From Sphingomonas changnyeongensis (GTDB lineage: Bacteria; Pseudomonadota; Alphaproteobacteria; Sphingomonadales; Sphingomonadaceae), in the NCBI RefSeq assembly GCF_009913435.1, contig NZ_CP047895.1, positions 2,805,230 to 2,869,229 of the forward strand: a stretch of 64,000 bases of DNA. Reading direction: 5' to 3'. Each line of letters begins with the position of its first letter. Within the stretch, counting starts at the first letter, position 1. A program made the position numbers and the translations under genes. This document shows positions 18,973 through 28,185 of this stretch, piece by piece. The notes under the pieces are model-generated. The model saw nothing but the letters and a program-made list of their open reading frames with translations, did not search any database and was not told the origin of the DNA.

Positions 18973-19091
18973 ATGACCTTCACCTCCGACCTTGCCAACC
19001 GCGCCGCCGCCCTTGCCGCTGCGCTCGCCATCGCCACGCTGACGCTGATCGCCGCTGTCGGCCCGGCCACCCCGCCGGCCTCACGATCTGA
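18973..19091 (+). CDS. 39-residue hydrophobic microprotein, copy 2 (probable frameshift)
   Basis: This tandem copy of the preceding gene starts MTFTSDLANRAAALAAALA and continues IATLTLIAAVGPAT. As written, one C is missing from the run at 19070-19073 relative to copy 1, so the frame would run on to a TAG at 19144-19146 (57 residues). Restoring the C gives the same GLTI ending and a stop at 19089-19091. The same kind of single-base loss occurs in many genes of this window, so I give the repaired end. The shared upstream motif and high identity show a recent tandem duplication of the whole unit including its ribosome-binding site. The ABC transporter genes begin 94 bases further on. Confidence 0.6.
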
Positions 19092-19184
19092 CCGGTCGGA
19101 ACGCCCCTCGACGCACGCCGGGGCACGGCGCAAAAACCGAATATAGCACGACAATCAAAAGACGATTTTCAAAAGGACGCAGGG

Positions 19185-19870
19185 ATGACCGCACCGGAGA
19201 TGGGGCTGGCGCTGCACGAACTCGGCAAAAGCTATGGCCGGCGTGTCGTTCTTGACGGTGTGAGCCACCGTTTCGCGCCGGGCCTGACGCTGCTGACCGG
19301 GCCGAGCGGCGCGGGCAAATCGACGCTGTTGCGGCTGATCGCCACCGCCGAACGCCCCAGCCGGGGCAGGTCAGCTGGCAGGGCGCACGGCTTGGGGGCG
19401 GCATTCTGCCGCGAACGGCGCTGCGCGACTATCGCGGCACGCTTGGCTATGCGCCGCAGGCGGTCGACCTGCCCGAAGACCTGACCGCGCGCGCCTTTAT
19501 CGGCTTCATCGCCGCGCAAAAGGGGCTCGACCGGCGCGCTGCGGACGCGCAGTTCCTCGCGCTCGCCGATGCGGTCGGGCTCCATGCCGATGCCGGCCGG
19601 CTGATCGCCACCTATTCGGGCGGGATGCGCCGGCGGCTGGTGTTCGTGCAGGCACTGCTCGGCGCGCCGCGCGTGATCGCGCTCGATGAACCGACGGCGG
19701 AGCTGGACGCGGACAGCGCCGGGCGCGTCGCCGCGCTGATCCGCGAACGGGCCGCGCACGCGACCATCATCATGACCACCCATCTGGCCGCCGAACTGGC
19801 CGCCGATGCCGCCGCCACGCTGCGCGTCGAGGGCGGCGCCGTGACCCCGGCCCGCGTGATGGCCGCATGA
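19185..19870 (+). CDS. ABC transporter ATP-binding protein (frameshifted)
   Basis: About 228 residues after repair. It has a Walker A (TGPSGAGKST), a Q-loop region (LGYAPQAVDLPEDLTA), an ABC signature (TYSGGMRRRL), Walker B (VIALDEPTAEL) and an H-loop (IIMTTH). The frame breaks at the GGGG run 19363-19366; one more G restores PSRGQVSWQG and the reading frame of the 3' half. It powers export or uptake with the membrane protein encoded immediately downstream, whose start overlaps this stop (ATGA). Substrate is unknown. A good ribosome-binding site (AAAAGGACGCAGGG) precedes the ATG. The position after the sigma-54 microprotein pair suggests a functional link, though a separate promoter in the AT-richer gap is possible. 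Confidence 0.85.
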
Positions 19871-21353
19871 TCGCCCCCGGCACCCTCGCCAAGGATCCGC
19901 CCCGCGCTGCGTCCCCCGCCGCGATGGCCCCGGCGGGCCCGGCCACCCATCCGCGCGCGCAGGCGGCATGGGCCGCCTGTAGTGCAGCGCTTGCCCGCTA
20001 TGCCCGCAGCCCCGGGCTGTGGATCCTGATGCTGATCGCGCCCATCGGCGCGCGCTTCATGATCCCGACCGGCGATCCCAGCAGCATCACCATCGCCATC
20101 GGCAAGCAGTTGCCGGTGCTGACCGCGCCGGTGATCGGCGTGTGCCTGGGCATCACCGTGTCGACGCTGCTGCTGCCGCTGGCCTATATCTATCTGCGGT
20201 CCAACACCAATCGCCGCCAGCCCTGGCAGCTTCTGGACGTGACGCCGGGATCGCGGGTCGCGCGGACGCTCGGCCGGTTCGGCGCGGACCTTGCCGTGCT
20301 GGCGCTGCTGCTCGCGGTGCTCAATGCCGCGGGGCTGTTCCTGGCGCAGATCATTCTGCCCGGCGGGCTGGGCGGGCTGGCGGGGGGTGGTCTGGCGGGG
20401 GCCGCACAACTGAGCCTTGCCCTGTGGCTGATCGTCGCCCCCGCGCTCGCTGGCCTGGCGGCGATCCGCGCGCTCTGGGCGGCGGTGCCGGTGCTGCGCG
20501 GCGCAGGCGGGGATATCGCCTTTTTCATCCTGTGGATGGCAAGCCTCGTGCTGCCGGTCGCGGCGAGCGACAAGCGCGGTTTTGCCGCCGCCATCTATGA
20601 CTTTCCGGGCTTTACCCGCCCGTTGCTGCACGGCACCGACCCCGGCCGCATCGATCTTCAGATCGGTGCCGCAACGGTCGAGCCGGGCCGCCGCCCGGTC
20701 GATGCTGTGGCCGGGCTGATGTCCCCGGCTATGCCGCCGCGCGCGGCGCATGGGCGGGCATCGCGCTGCTCGTCGCGCTGCTTGCGGGACTGGTCGAACG
20801 GCCCGGCCGCGCCCGCCGCCCCGGCCTTGGCACGCGCATTGCGGCGCGGATCGGCACCCGGCCGCTGCCGGCCGCCCTGCCCGAACGGCCAGCCTCCCCG
20901 GCGCGCATGATGCCGCTGGCGCACATTTTCAGCGAGACCCGGCTGATCGCCGCCGCGCCCGTCTTCGCGCCGCTCGCCCTGGCCATCGCGGTCGGCGGGC
21001 TGCTGACCGGCATGGCCCCGCTTGCCGAACGGGCGGCGCTGCTGCTGCTGATCTTCGGCGTTTCGGCCCAGGCCGGGCGGATGGAGGCGCGCGGCCTTGC
21101 GCCGCTGATCGTCACCGCCCCGGCCGGGCGCTGGGCGCGGCGGATCGCGCTGGTGGCGGCTTCCGGCGCGCTGATGGCGGCGGTGCTCGCCCCGGCTGCG
21201 CTGGCCGCCGCCGACCCTGCCCGGCTGATCATCGGCGTCGCGCTGGCGGCGGCCATGGCGGTGGCCGCGACCGGGATGGCGATGATCAGCCGTTCAGCCT
21301 TCGCCCCGCGGCTGATCCTGCTGATCATCTGGTATGGCTATGCATCGCACTGA
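19867..21353 (+). CDS. ABC transporter membrane protein (frameshifted)
   Basis: About 495 residues after repair, with roughly ten to twelve hydrophobic segments in two groups separated by an Arg/Pro-rich linker near residue 330. Clear membrane helices include LPVLTAPVIGVCLGITVS, LAVLALLLAVLNAAGLF and FAPLALAIAVGGLLTGMA. The frame breaks at the CCCC run 20723-20726; adding one C joins the first eight segments to GYAAARGAWAGIALLVALLAG and the last four. It overlaps the upstream ATPase gene by 4 bases and must form the transporter with it. It is not a close match to any permease family I recognise, so the substrate is open. Confidence 0.75.
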
Positions 21354-21369
21354 CCGCACCAAAGCGCGA

Positions 21370-22076
21370 TCAGCGGGCGAGCGCCTGCCTGACCAGCGGG
21401 GCGATGCGCGCGGTGACCCGGTCGATGCCGGCGGCGGTCGGATGGATGCGGTCCGCCTGCATCAGCTTTTCGTCGGTCACGACGCCGTCCAGAAAAAACG
21501 GATAGAGCGGCACGCCATATTGGCGGGCCAGCTGCGGATAGATGGGGTTGAACGCCGCGACATAATCCGGCCCCATATTGGGGGCGGCGACCATACCGGT
21601 CAGCATCGCGGGAATGCCCCGCTGCTTCAGTTCGTCAAGGATCGCGGTCAGGTTGGCGCGCGTCTCATCGGGGCTGAGGCCGCGCAACATGTCGTTGCCG
21701 CCCAGCCCGACAATGACCAGATCGGGCCGGCGCGGCAGCCCGTCGAGCACAAAGCCCAGCCGCTGCCGCCCGGCGGCGCTGGTGTCGCCCGACACCCCGG
21801 CATTGTGGACCACGGCCTTGACCCCGGCCTCGGCCAGCGCCGCCTGCAGCCGGGCGGGGAAGCTTTCGGTCTGGGTGACGCCGTAACCGGCATAAAGGCT
21901 GTCGCCGAACGCGACGACCAGCCGGGCATCGGCGGCCACCGGCGCGACCGCGCCCCCCGCCCCCGCCTGCGGCGCGGGCGCTTCGGCGGCAACAGCCGCA
22001 TTGCCAGGCTGCGCGCCGTCACCCGGTGCAGCCGAACAGGCGGCGAGCCATTGGAGGATCGCCAGCGAACCCCCAT
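21370..22076 (-). CDS. GDSL-family esterase, lipoprotein (frameshifted at 5' end)
   Basis: About 235 residues after repair. The catalytic blocks of SGNH/GDSL hydrolases are all present: block I FGDSLYAGYG, Gly in VSGDTS, the GGND block (VGLGGNDMLRG) and the C-terminal DRIHP with the catalytic Asp and His. This is the TesA/arylesterase group. A lipobox-like sequence (WLAACSA) follows a short hydrophobic start, so the mature enzyme is probably a lipoprotein. The ATG at 22076 is followed by a C run (22070-22074, G on the coding strand) that is one base short; adding one G joins it to the rest. The gene is divergent from the YbbA-like ATPase gene, as tesA is from ybbA in E. coli. Confidence 0.85.
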
Positions 22077-22117
22077 TAAGGGACAGGCGCGTGCATCGCG
22101 CGAGACGGGAAGCCTTC

Positions 22118-22810
22118 ATGACCGAACATATCGCAATCACCGCGCGCAATGTCACCCTCACCCTTGGCCGGACGGAGATCCTGCGCGGCGTCACCCTTGA
22201 TGTGCCCGACGGGCAGAGCCTGGCGATCCTCGGCCCGTCGGGATCGGGCAAATCCTCGCTGATGGCGATCCTGTCGGGGCTGGAGCGCGCGAGTTCGGGC
22301 GAGGTGCGCGTGGCGGGCGTCGATTTCTCCGCGCTCGATGAAGACGGGCTGGCACGGGCGCGGCGCGGGCGGATCGGCATCGTGCTGCAGAGCTTTCACC
22401 TGCTGCCGACGATGACCGCACTGGAAAATGTCGCGACCCCGCTGGAACTGGCGGGCCGCGCCGACGCCTTTGCCCGCGCGGCCGAGGAGCTGGAGGCGGT
22501 GGGGCTGGGTCACCGGATCGACCATTATCCGGCCCAGCTGTCGGGCGGCGAGCAGCAGCGCGTCGCCATTGCGCGCGCCGTGGCCCCCGGCCCGCGCATC
22601 CTGTTCGCCGACGAACCGACCGGCAATCTGGATGGCCGCACCAGCGATGCGATCGTCGATCTGCTGTTCACCCGCCGCCGCGCGGCCGGGGCGACATTGG
22701 TGATGATCACCCATGACCGCGCGCTGGCCGAGCGCTGCGACCGCGTCGTCGAGATGCGCGACGGGCTGATCGCGAGCGACCGGCCCGCCGAACGGCGGCC
22801 GGCGGCATGA
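22118..22810 (+). CDS. ABC exporter ATP-binding protein, YbbA-like
   Basis: The 230-residue protein has Walker A (LGPSGSGKSSL), Q-loop (IVLQSFHLLPTM), ABC signature (LSGGEQQRV), Walker B (ILFADEPTGNL) and H-loop (VMITHD), the pattern of the LolD/MacB/YbbA group. It partners with the FtsX-type permease encoded just downstream, overlapping it by 4 bases (ATGA). The divergent esterase gene gives the tesA-ybbA-ybbP gene order known from proteobacteria. The ATG at 22118 follows GACGGGAAGCC. Its substrate is unknown; related systems handle lipoproteins or hydrophobic molecules in the envelope. Confidence 0.9.
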   Translation: MTEHIAITARNVTLTLGRTEILRGVTLDVPDGQSLAILGPSGSGKSSLMAILSGLERASSGEVRVAGVDFSALDEDGLARARRGRIGIVLQSFHLLPTMTALENVATPLELAGRADAFARAAEELEAVGLGHRIDHYPAQLSGGEQQRVAIARAVAPGPRILFADEPTGNLDGRTSDAIVDLLFTRRRAAGATLVMITHDRALAERCDRVVEMRDGLIASDRPAERRPAA

Positions 22811-25335
22811 CGGGGACGGCGATCCCGCCGGGCGGGGCCGGCTGGCGCACGCTACTCGCGCTCGCGCGGCGCGATCTGCTCGGCCGGCTGCGCGGCCTCA
22901 GGCTGCTCGCCATCTGCCTGGTCCTCGGCGTCACGACGCTGGCGGCGATCGGCAGCCTGACCGCCGCGATCACCGGCGAACTGGCGGCGCGCGGCCAGAC
23001 GATCCTGGGCGGCGATTACGAAGTCGCGATCAGCCAGCGGCGCGCGACCGCCGCCGAACGCGCGGCCATCGCCGCGACCGGCCGGGTCAGCGAAACGGTG
23101 CGCACCCGCGCGATGGCGCGGCGCGGCGACCGGGCGGTGCTGACCGAGCTCAAGGGCGTGGACAGCGCCTATCCGCTTTACGGCCGGGTGACGGGCGCCA
23201 CGCTTGCCGGGCTGGCGGCGGACGAGCTGGTCGTCGACCGCGCCTTTGCCGGGCGGCTGGGGGTCGGGCCGGGCGATGTCGTCCGCTACGGCACCGCTGA
23301 TTTCCGCATCCGCGCGGTCATGACCGAGGAACCGGACCGGGTCGGCGAAGGCTTCACCCTCGGCCCGGTCGCCCTCGCCTCGCTGGCCGGGATCGACCGC
23401 ACCGGCCTGTTGCAGCCGGGTGCGCTCTACACCGCCAAATACCGGGTGCGCATGGCAGGCGGCGCCCCGGCCCCCGTCGTCAAGCGGCTGCAGGCGCAAT
23501 TCCCCGCCGCCAGCTGGACGCTCAAGGACCGCGACAATGCCGCTCCCGGGGCCAACCGGTTCATCGCGCGCATGGGCCAGTTCCTGTCGCTGATCGGCCT
23601 TGCCGCGCTGGTCATCGCGGGCATCGGGGTCAGCAACGGCGTCGGATCCTATCTGGCGTCGAAGCGCGCCGGGATCGCGACGCTGAAGGTGCTGGGCGCA
23701 AGCTCGGTCGATATTGCGCGCATCTATCTGATGCAGATCGGCATGGTGGCGCTGGGCGCGATTGCCGCCGGGCTGGTGCTGGGCGCGCTGCTGCCGCCGC
23801 TGATCGTGCAGCTGGCGGGCGATGTGCTGCCGGTCGCGCCGGGCTTTCGCCTTTACTGGGCTCCGCTGGCGACCGCCGCCGCTTACGGGCTGCTGATCGC
23901 GCTTGCCTTTGCGCTGCCGCCGCTCGCCCGCGCGCGCAGCCTGCCTGCCGCCGCCCTGTTCCGCGCGCTGGTCGGCGCGCCGGGCCGGATCGACCGGCGC
24001 ACGCTGCTGCTGGTCGCGGGGGCGGCACTGCTGGTGCTGCTGATCGCGCTTGTCCAGGCGCGCGACCCGCTGTTCGCCGGGATCGTGCTGGGCGCGGTCG
24101 CCGCCGTGCTGCTGCTGCTCGCCGGGCTGGGGGTGGCGATCCGGCGCACCGCCCGCGCGCTGCCCCGGCCGCGCCGGCCGCTGTGGCGGCTGGCAGTCGC
24201 CAATCTGCACCGCCCCGGCGCGCAGACGGCGGCTCTGGTCGTCGCCCTCGGCCTTGCGCTCACCCTGTTCGTGACGCTGGCCGCGATCCAGACCAGCCTT
24301 GATGCGGAGATCCGCCGCACGGTGCCGGCGCGCGCGCCCGCGCTGTTCGTGCTCGACATTCCATCGGGCGAGGCCGCACGCTTCCGCGCCGCGGCGACCG
24401 CCGCCGCGCCGGGGGCAGAGCTGAACATCGTGCCGGCGCTGCGCGGCACGATCACCGGCTATGGCCAAACCCGGGTCGCGAACCTCAAATCGCTGCCCGA
24501 CGGGGCGTGGTTCCTGCGCGGCGAACGCGGCGTCACCTACAGCGCCGCCTTGCCCGAAGGGTCCGACCTGGTGGCCGGGCGCTGGTGGCCGGCGGGCTAT
24601 GCCGGGCCGCCGCTCGTCTCGCTCGATGCGGAGGCGGCGCGGATCCTTGGCCTCAAGGTCGGCGACACGCTGACGGTCAGCGTGCTCGGCCGCGAGATCC
24701 CGGCGCGCATCGCCTCGCTGCGCAAGGTCAACTGGGACACGCTCGGCTTCAACTATATCATGGTGTTTTCACCCAATACGCTCGCCGCCGCGCCGCACAG
24801 CCTGACCGCGACCGTCGAGATCGACCGCGCCCGCGCCGCGCCCGACGCGACTGCGCGGGTGACGCGCGCGGTGCTGGATGCCTTTCCCTCCGCCTCGGTG
24901 ATCGAAACCGGCGAGGTGATCGGCCAGGTGCGCACCCTGCTCGACCAGATGGCGACCGCGATCCTGATTGCAGCGAGCGTGACGATCATGGCCGGGATCG
25001 CCGTGCTGGTCGGGGCGATCGCCGCCGCCCGTCAGGCGCGCAGCTATGATGCCGTCATCCTGAAGACGCTGGGCGGCACGCGCGGCCAGATCCTTGCCGC
25101 GCAGGCGGCGGAATATGGGCTGCTCGCGCTGCTGCTGGCGGCGCTGGCGCTGGCGCTCGGGCTGGGGGCGGGCTGGTATGTCATGACCCGGGTGTTCGAT
25201 TTCAGCTTCGTCCCCGACTGGACGGTCGTGCTCGCCACGCTGATGGGCGGGGCGGTCCTCACGCTCGGCATCGGCCTTGCCGGCTCGCTGCCGCTGATGT
25301 CGGTGCGCCCGGCCCGCGCGCTCAGGAGCCTGTGA
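22807..25335 (+). CDS. ABC exporter permease, YbbP-like (FtsX domains)
   Basis: The 842-residue membrane protein has a helix near residues 30-50, a large periplasmic domain and two FtsX-type transmembrane bundles, at about 255-380 (SLIGLAALVIAGIGVSNGV; AGIATLKVLGASSVDIARIY) and 705-842 (ILIAASVTIMAGIAVLVGA; YDAVILKTLGGTRGQIL). Between them are further helices (LLLVAGAALLVLLIALVQA) and a second periplasmic region. It works with the ATPase encoded upstream in a MacB/Lol-like exporter of the cytoplasmic membrane. The DCC-family gene follows immediately, so the operon extends downstream. Confidence 0.9.
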   Translation: MTGTAIPPGGAGWRTLLALARRDLLGRLRGLRLLAICLVLGVTTLAAIGSLTAAITGELAARGQTILGGDYEVAISQRRATAAERAAIAATGRVSETVRTRAMARRGDRAVLTELKGVDSAYPLYGRVTGATLAGLAADELVVDRAFAGRLGVGPGDVVRYGTADFRIRAVMTEEPDRVGEGFTLGPVALASLAGIDRTGLLQPGALYTAKYRVRMAGGAPAPVVKRLQAQFPAASWTLKDRDNAAPGANRFIARMGQFLSLIGLAALVIAGIGVSNGVGSYLASKRAGIATLKVLGASSVDIARIYLMQIGMVALGAIAAGLVLGALLPPLIVQLAGDVLPVAPGFRLYWAPLATAAAYGLLIALAFALPPLARARSLPAAALFRALVGAPGRIDRRTLLLVAGAALLVLLIALVQARDPLFAGIVLGAVAAVLLLLAGLGVAIRRTARALPRPRRPLWRLAVANLHRPGAQTAALVVALGLALTLFVTLAAIQTSLDAEIRRTVPARAPALFVLDIPSGEAARFRAAATAAAPGAELNIVPALRGTITGYGQTRVANLKSLPDGAWFLRGERGVTYSAALPEGSDLVAGRWWPAGYAGPPLVSLDAEAARILGLKVGDTLTVSVLGREIPARIASLRKVNWDTLGFNYIMVFSPNTLAAAPHSLTATVEIDRARAAPDATARVTRAVLDAFPSASVIETGEVIGQVRTLLDQMATAILIAASVTIMAGIAVLVGAIAAARQARSYDAVILKTLGGTRGQILAAQAAEYGLLALLLAALALALGLGAGWYVMTRVFDFSFVPDWTVVLATLMGGAVLTLGIGLAGSLPLMSVRPARALRSL

Positions 25336-25337
25336 GC

Positions 25338-25724
25338 ATGACGCCGCTGCACCCCGCCCCTTCCGCGCCCGCCACAGCAGTCACCGTCTGGTTCGACGGG
25401 GCCTGTCCGCTGTGCCAGCGCGAGATCGCGGCGATGCGGCGGCTGGACCGGCGCGGGGCGATCAGCTTCATCGATGTCGCGGCGGATGCCGATCCCGGCT
25501 GCCCGATCGACCGGGCAGATCTGCTCGCGCGGTTCCACGCCGCCGAAAATGGCCGCATCCTTTCTGGCGCGGCAGCGTTCGCTGCGATGTGGCGGGCGAT
25601 CCCGCTGCTGCGCCCGCTTGGCCTTGCCGCGCGCAACCGGCTGGTGCTGGCGCTGCTCGAGGCCGCATACCGCGCATTTCTGCGCATCCGCCCCCGGCTG
25701 CAGCGGCTGGCGGGCAAAAGATGA
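25338..25724 (+). CDS. DUF393 (DCC family) thiol-disulfide oxidoreductase-like protein
   Basis: The 128-residue protein carries the defining DxxCPLC motif near its start (FDGACPLCQREI) and the later ISFIDVA and AAFAAMWRAIP segments of the DCC family, thought to be thioredoxin-like redox proteins. The start is ambiguous. A GTG at 25332 overlaps the preceding stop, but the ATG at 25338 lies 9 bases after AGGAG and is preferred. It closes the exporter operon or links it to the next small gene. Its substrate is not known. Confidence 0.85.
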   Translation: MTPLHPAPSAPATAVTVWFDGACPLCQREIAAMRRLDRRGAISFIDVAADADPGCPIDRADLLARFHAAENGRILSGAAAFAAMWRAIPLLRPLGLAARNRLVLALLEAAYRAFLRIRPRLQRLAGKR

Positions 25725-25735
25725 GGAGAGCGATC

Positions 25736-25888
25736 ATGACCGATGACGACAAGGCGCTGGGCCGCAAGATGGCGGTCGCCGCCGCGATCGGCGCGGTGAT
25801 CGCGATCCCGGTGCCGTTCGTCGGGCCGCTGTTCGGCGCGGCGGCGGGTGCCGGCTATGCGTGGTGGAAGGGCCGCCGGCGCGCCTGA
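25736..25888 (+). CDS. 50-residue membrane peptide
   Basis: This short gene starts 11 bases after the DCC-family gene and has a strong ribosome-binding site (GAGGAGAG). The product is MTDDDKALGRKMAVAAAIGA followed by a hydrophobic glycine-rich stretch (VIAIPVPFVGPLFGAAAGAG) and a basic tail (WWKGRRRA). It is acidic at the start, has one or two tight membrane helices and ends basic, so the tail is likely cytoplasmic. It resembles other small hypothetical membrane proteins, but I assign no function. The codon choice (third-position G/C) fits a translated gene. The S46 peptidase terminator lies just beyond its stop. Confidence 0.75.
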   Translation: MTDDDKALGRKMAVAAAIGAVIAIPVPFVGPLFGAAAGAGYAWWKGRRRA

Positions 25889-25903
25889 CCGCGCGGCCAC
25901 ATG

Positions 25904-25932
25904 AAAAAAGGGGGCACCCGGCGGATGCCCCC
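25904..25932 (-). terminator. Rho-independent terminator of the S46 peptidase gene
   Basis: The arms GGGGGCA and TGCCCCC (25910-25916 and 25926-25932) enclose a 9-base loop and are followed on the minus strand by six T residues (25904-25909). It lies 30 bases beyond the peptidase stop and faces the small membrane-peptide gene, for which the same stem may also serve. Confidence 0.85.
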
Positions 25933-25962
25933 CCTGTTTCCGTCAGCCCGTTCCCGACCGGA

Positions 25963-28086
25963 TCAGCGCGCCACGCCCATTTCGTCGAGCAGGCGGGTCG
26001 CGCCATCGACCTTGTCCATCGTCCACAGCATGAAGCGGCTGTCGACATGGATGGTGCGGTTGACCACCGGGTTGAACATCCAGTCCGCCACCACGCCGTC
26101 GAGCGTGCCGTCAAACGCCAGGCCGACAAACTCGCCCCGCGCATTGAGCGTCGAGGACCCCGAATTGCCGTTGGTGATGTCCACGGTCGACAGGTAATCG
26201 ACCGGCAGCGTGCCGAGCGACGGGGCGGCATAGCGGCCATAATCCTTGGCGCGGATCAGCTCCAGCATCCGGTCGGGGGCGTCGAACTCGCCCTTGCCGG
26301 TGTGCTTGGCGGCCAGCCCCTCGGCGGTGGTGAAGGCCGTCCAGGCCAGCCCGTCGCGCGCCTTGCCGCTCACCTTGCCATAGGTGAAGCGCAGCGAGCC
26401 ATTGGCGTCGGGATAAAGCGTCCGCCCTTGGGCAGCGGCATAGGCAAGCCGCCCGGCCATATAGGTCGCGCGCGCCTTCTGCATGTCGCCGGCGCGGGCC
26501 TTGGCCTTGTCCTCGCCCGCACGGTCTTCGGCATAGGTCGCCACCGCAAGGCGGATGAACGGATCGTTCGACGCCTCAAACGCCGAGGCCGGCTGGTCGA
26601 GCCAGCCGAGCCGGGTCTTGGTGTCGGCAAGGCCGGTCTCGGCATAGAGCCTGTCGGCGACCGCCGGATAGGCGGCGTCGAAGCTCTTGTGGCGCTCCTC
26701 CGCCGGCAGCTTGCGATATTCGGCAAGCGCATGGTCGAGGATCGCCCGGTCGACACCGGCATCATAGCGGCGCTCGATCGCGGTCAGCCGCTGCACGGTG
26801 AAGGCACGGTCGCGGTCCTGAAAGCCCGGTTCACGCGCGGCGTCGGGCTTTTCGCGCTCCTTGGCCCAGCGATAGGCAAGCCGCGCGGCCCCGAACAGCT
26901 GCGCACGGTTGAGCAGGCCGCGCCGCGCATCAGCCAGCTCGGCGGCATTCTGCTCGGCAACCAGCCGGTCCATATCGGCGATCGCCGCGCCAAAGGCCGC
27001 GTCGCGCTTCGGATCGGCCTTCACCCAGGCGCGGAACGCCGCTTCATCGGCTTCCTTCTTGGCGACAAGGCCCATCGCCTCGGCCCCGGCCAGCTCGCCG
27101 ATATATTTTTTCTTGTAGTTGTCGGCGCCCTTCAGGATCGACGCATATTTGATCGTCGCCGCCTGATTGCCGGCAACCGCGCTCTGGATGCGGTCGGAAT
27201 AATCGTTGAGCAGCCGCTGCTGCAGCGGGGTCAGCGTTTCGAACGCGAACCGCGCCTCAGCCGCGGTGCGGTGGCGGAAGGTGACGCCCGGAAAGCCCGC
27301 GACCATCACGAAATCGCCTTCCTCGACCCCCTTGTCGGCGATCTTCAGGAACGCCTTGGGCCGGAAGGGCACATTTTCCTTGGCATAGGGCGCGGACGCG
27401 CCGTTCGGCGCGACATAGGCGCGATAGAAGCCGAAATCGCCGGTGTGACGCGGCCACATCCAATTGTCGGTCTCGCCACCGAAATTGCCGACGCCGCCCG
27501 CCGGGGCATAGACGAGGCGGACGTCCTGGATCTCCAGCTGCTGCTGGAGGAAATAGGTCTGGCCGCCAAAATAGGGGCGAACGTCGCAGCGGCGCGACGG
27601 CTGCTGCTCGCATGCCGCAATCAGCGCCTTGCGATTGGCCTCCAGCCGGTCATAGCGCGCCCGGCCCGTCAGCTTTTCAGCCCCCTTGACCATCGCGGCG
27701 GTGACGTCGCGCAGATCCTCGATCACATAGATGCGGCTGCCCGGCGCCGCCGGCAGCTCGTCGCCCAGCGTCTTGGCCAGAAAGCCGTCGGTCAGATAAT
27801 CCTGGCCGGGCTTGGAGTTATACTGGATCGAACCATAGACGCAGTGATGGTTGGTCGCGACCAGCCCCTGGGGCGACAGGAACGCGGCCGAACAGCCGCC
27901 AAGCGAGGCGATGGCGGTGAGCGGCGGGCGGTTGAGATCGCCAAGCGTCCGCGCATCGAGCGCGAGGCCCGCCTGTTTCAGCTGCTCGGCAATCGCCGGC
28001 GTCTGGCCGGGCAGCCACATGCCTTCCTCGGCCATGGCCGCGCTGGCGGCGGTGCCGAGCAGGGTGGCAAGGATCAATCGGCGCAT
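25963..28086 (-). CDS. S46-family dipeptidyl-peptidase (DPP7/DPP11-like)
   Basis: The 707-residue exported protein has a signal peptide (LILATLLGTAASAAMAE). The S46 serine-protease motifs are the catalytic His in VATNHHCVYGS (about residue 81) and the catalytic Ser in TNGNSGSSTLNARGEFVG near the C-terminus. S46 peptidases remove dipeptides from the N-termini of oligopeptides in the periplasm, feeding amino-acid catabolism. The ATG at 28086 follows AAAGGGGAGAAG; an in-frame upstream ATG (28185) would add a charged leader and is rejected. The residue that separates DPP7 from DPP11 specificity cannot be picked out without an alignment. Confidence 0.92.
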   Translation of the reverse strand: MRRLILATLLGTAASAAMAEEGMWLPGQTPAIAEQLKQAGLALDARTLGDLNRPPLTAIASLGGCSAAFLSPQGLVATNHHCVYGSIQYNSKPGQDYLTDGFLAKTLGDELPAAPGSRIYVIEDLRDVTAAMVKGAEKLTGRARYDRLEANRKALIAACEQQPSRRCDVRPYFGGQTYFLQQQLEIQDVRLVYAPAGGVGNFGGETDNWMWPRHTGDFGFYRAYVAPNGASAPYAKENVPFRPKAFLKIADKGVEEGDFVMVAGFPGVTFRHRTAAEARFAFETLTPLQQRLLNDYSDRIQSAVAGNQAATIKYASILKGADNYKKKYIGELAGAEAMGLVAKKEADEAAFRAWVKADPKRDAAFGAAIADMDRLVAEQNAAELADARRGLLNRAQLFGAARLAYRWAKEREKPDAAREPGFQDRDRAFTVQRLTAIERRYDAGVDRAILDHALAEYRKLPAEERHKSFDAAYPAVADRLYAETGLADTKTRLGWLDQPASAFEASNDPFIRLAVATYAEDRAGEDKAKARAGDMQKARATYMAGRLAYAAAQGRTLYPDANGSLRFTYGKVSGKARDGLAWTAFTTAEGLAAKHTGKGEFDAPDRMLELIRAKDYGRYAAPSLGTLPVDYLSTVDITNGNSGSSTLNARGEFVGLAFDGTLDGVVADWMFNPVVNRTIHVDSRFMLWTMDKVDGATRLLDEMGVAR

Positions 28087-28185
28087 CTGCTTCTCCCCTT
28101 TGCGGTGGTTCAATCTGTCATTGGCGCCGGCGCGCGGCCGGACGCGGTACCCGGATCGCCTAACCGGCCCGGGCGGGACACGCAA

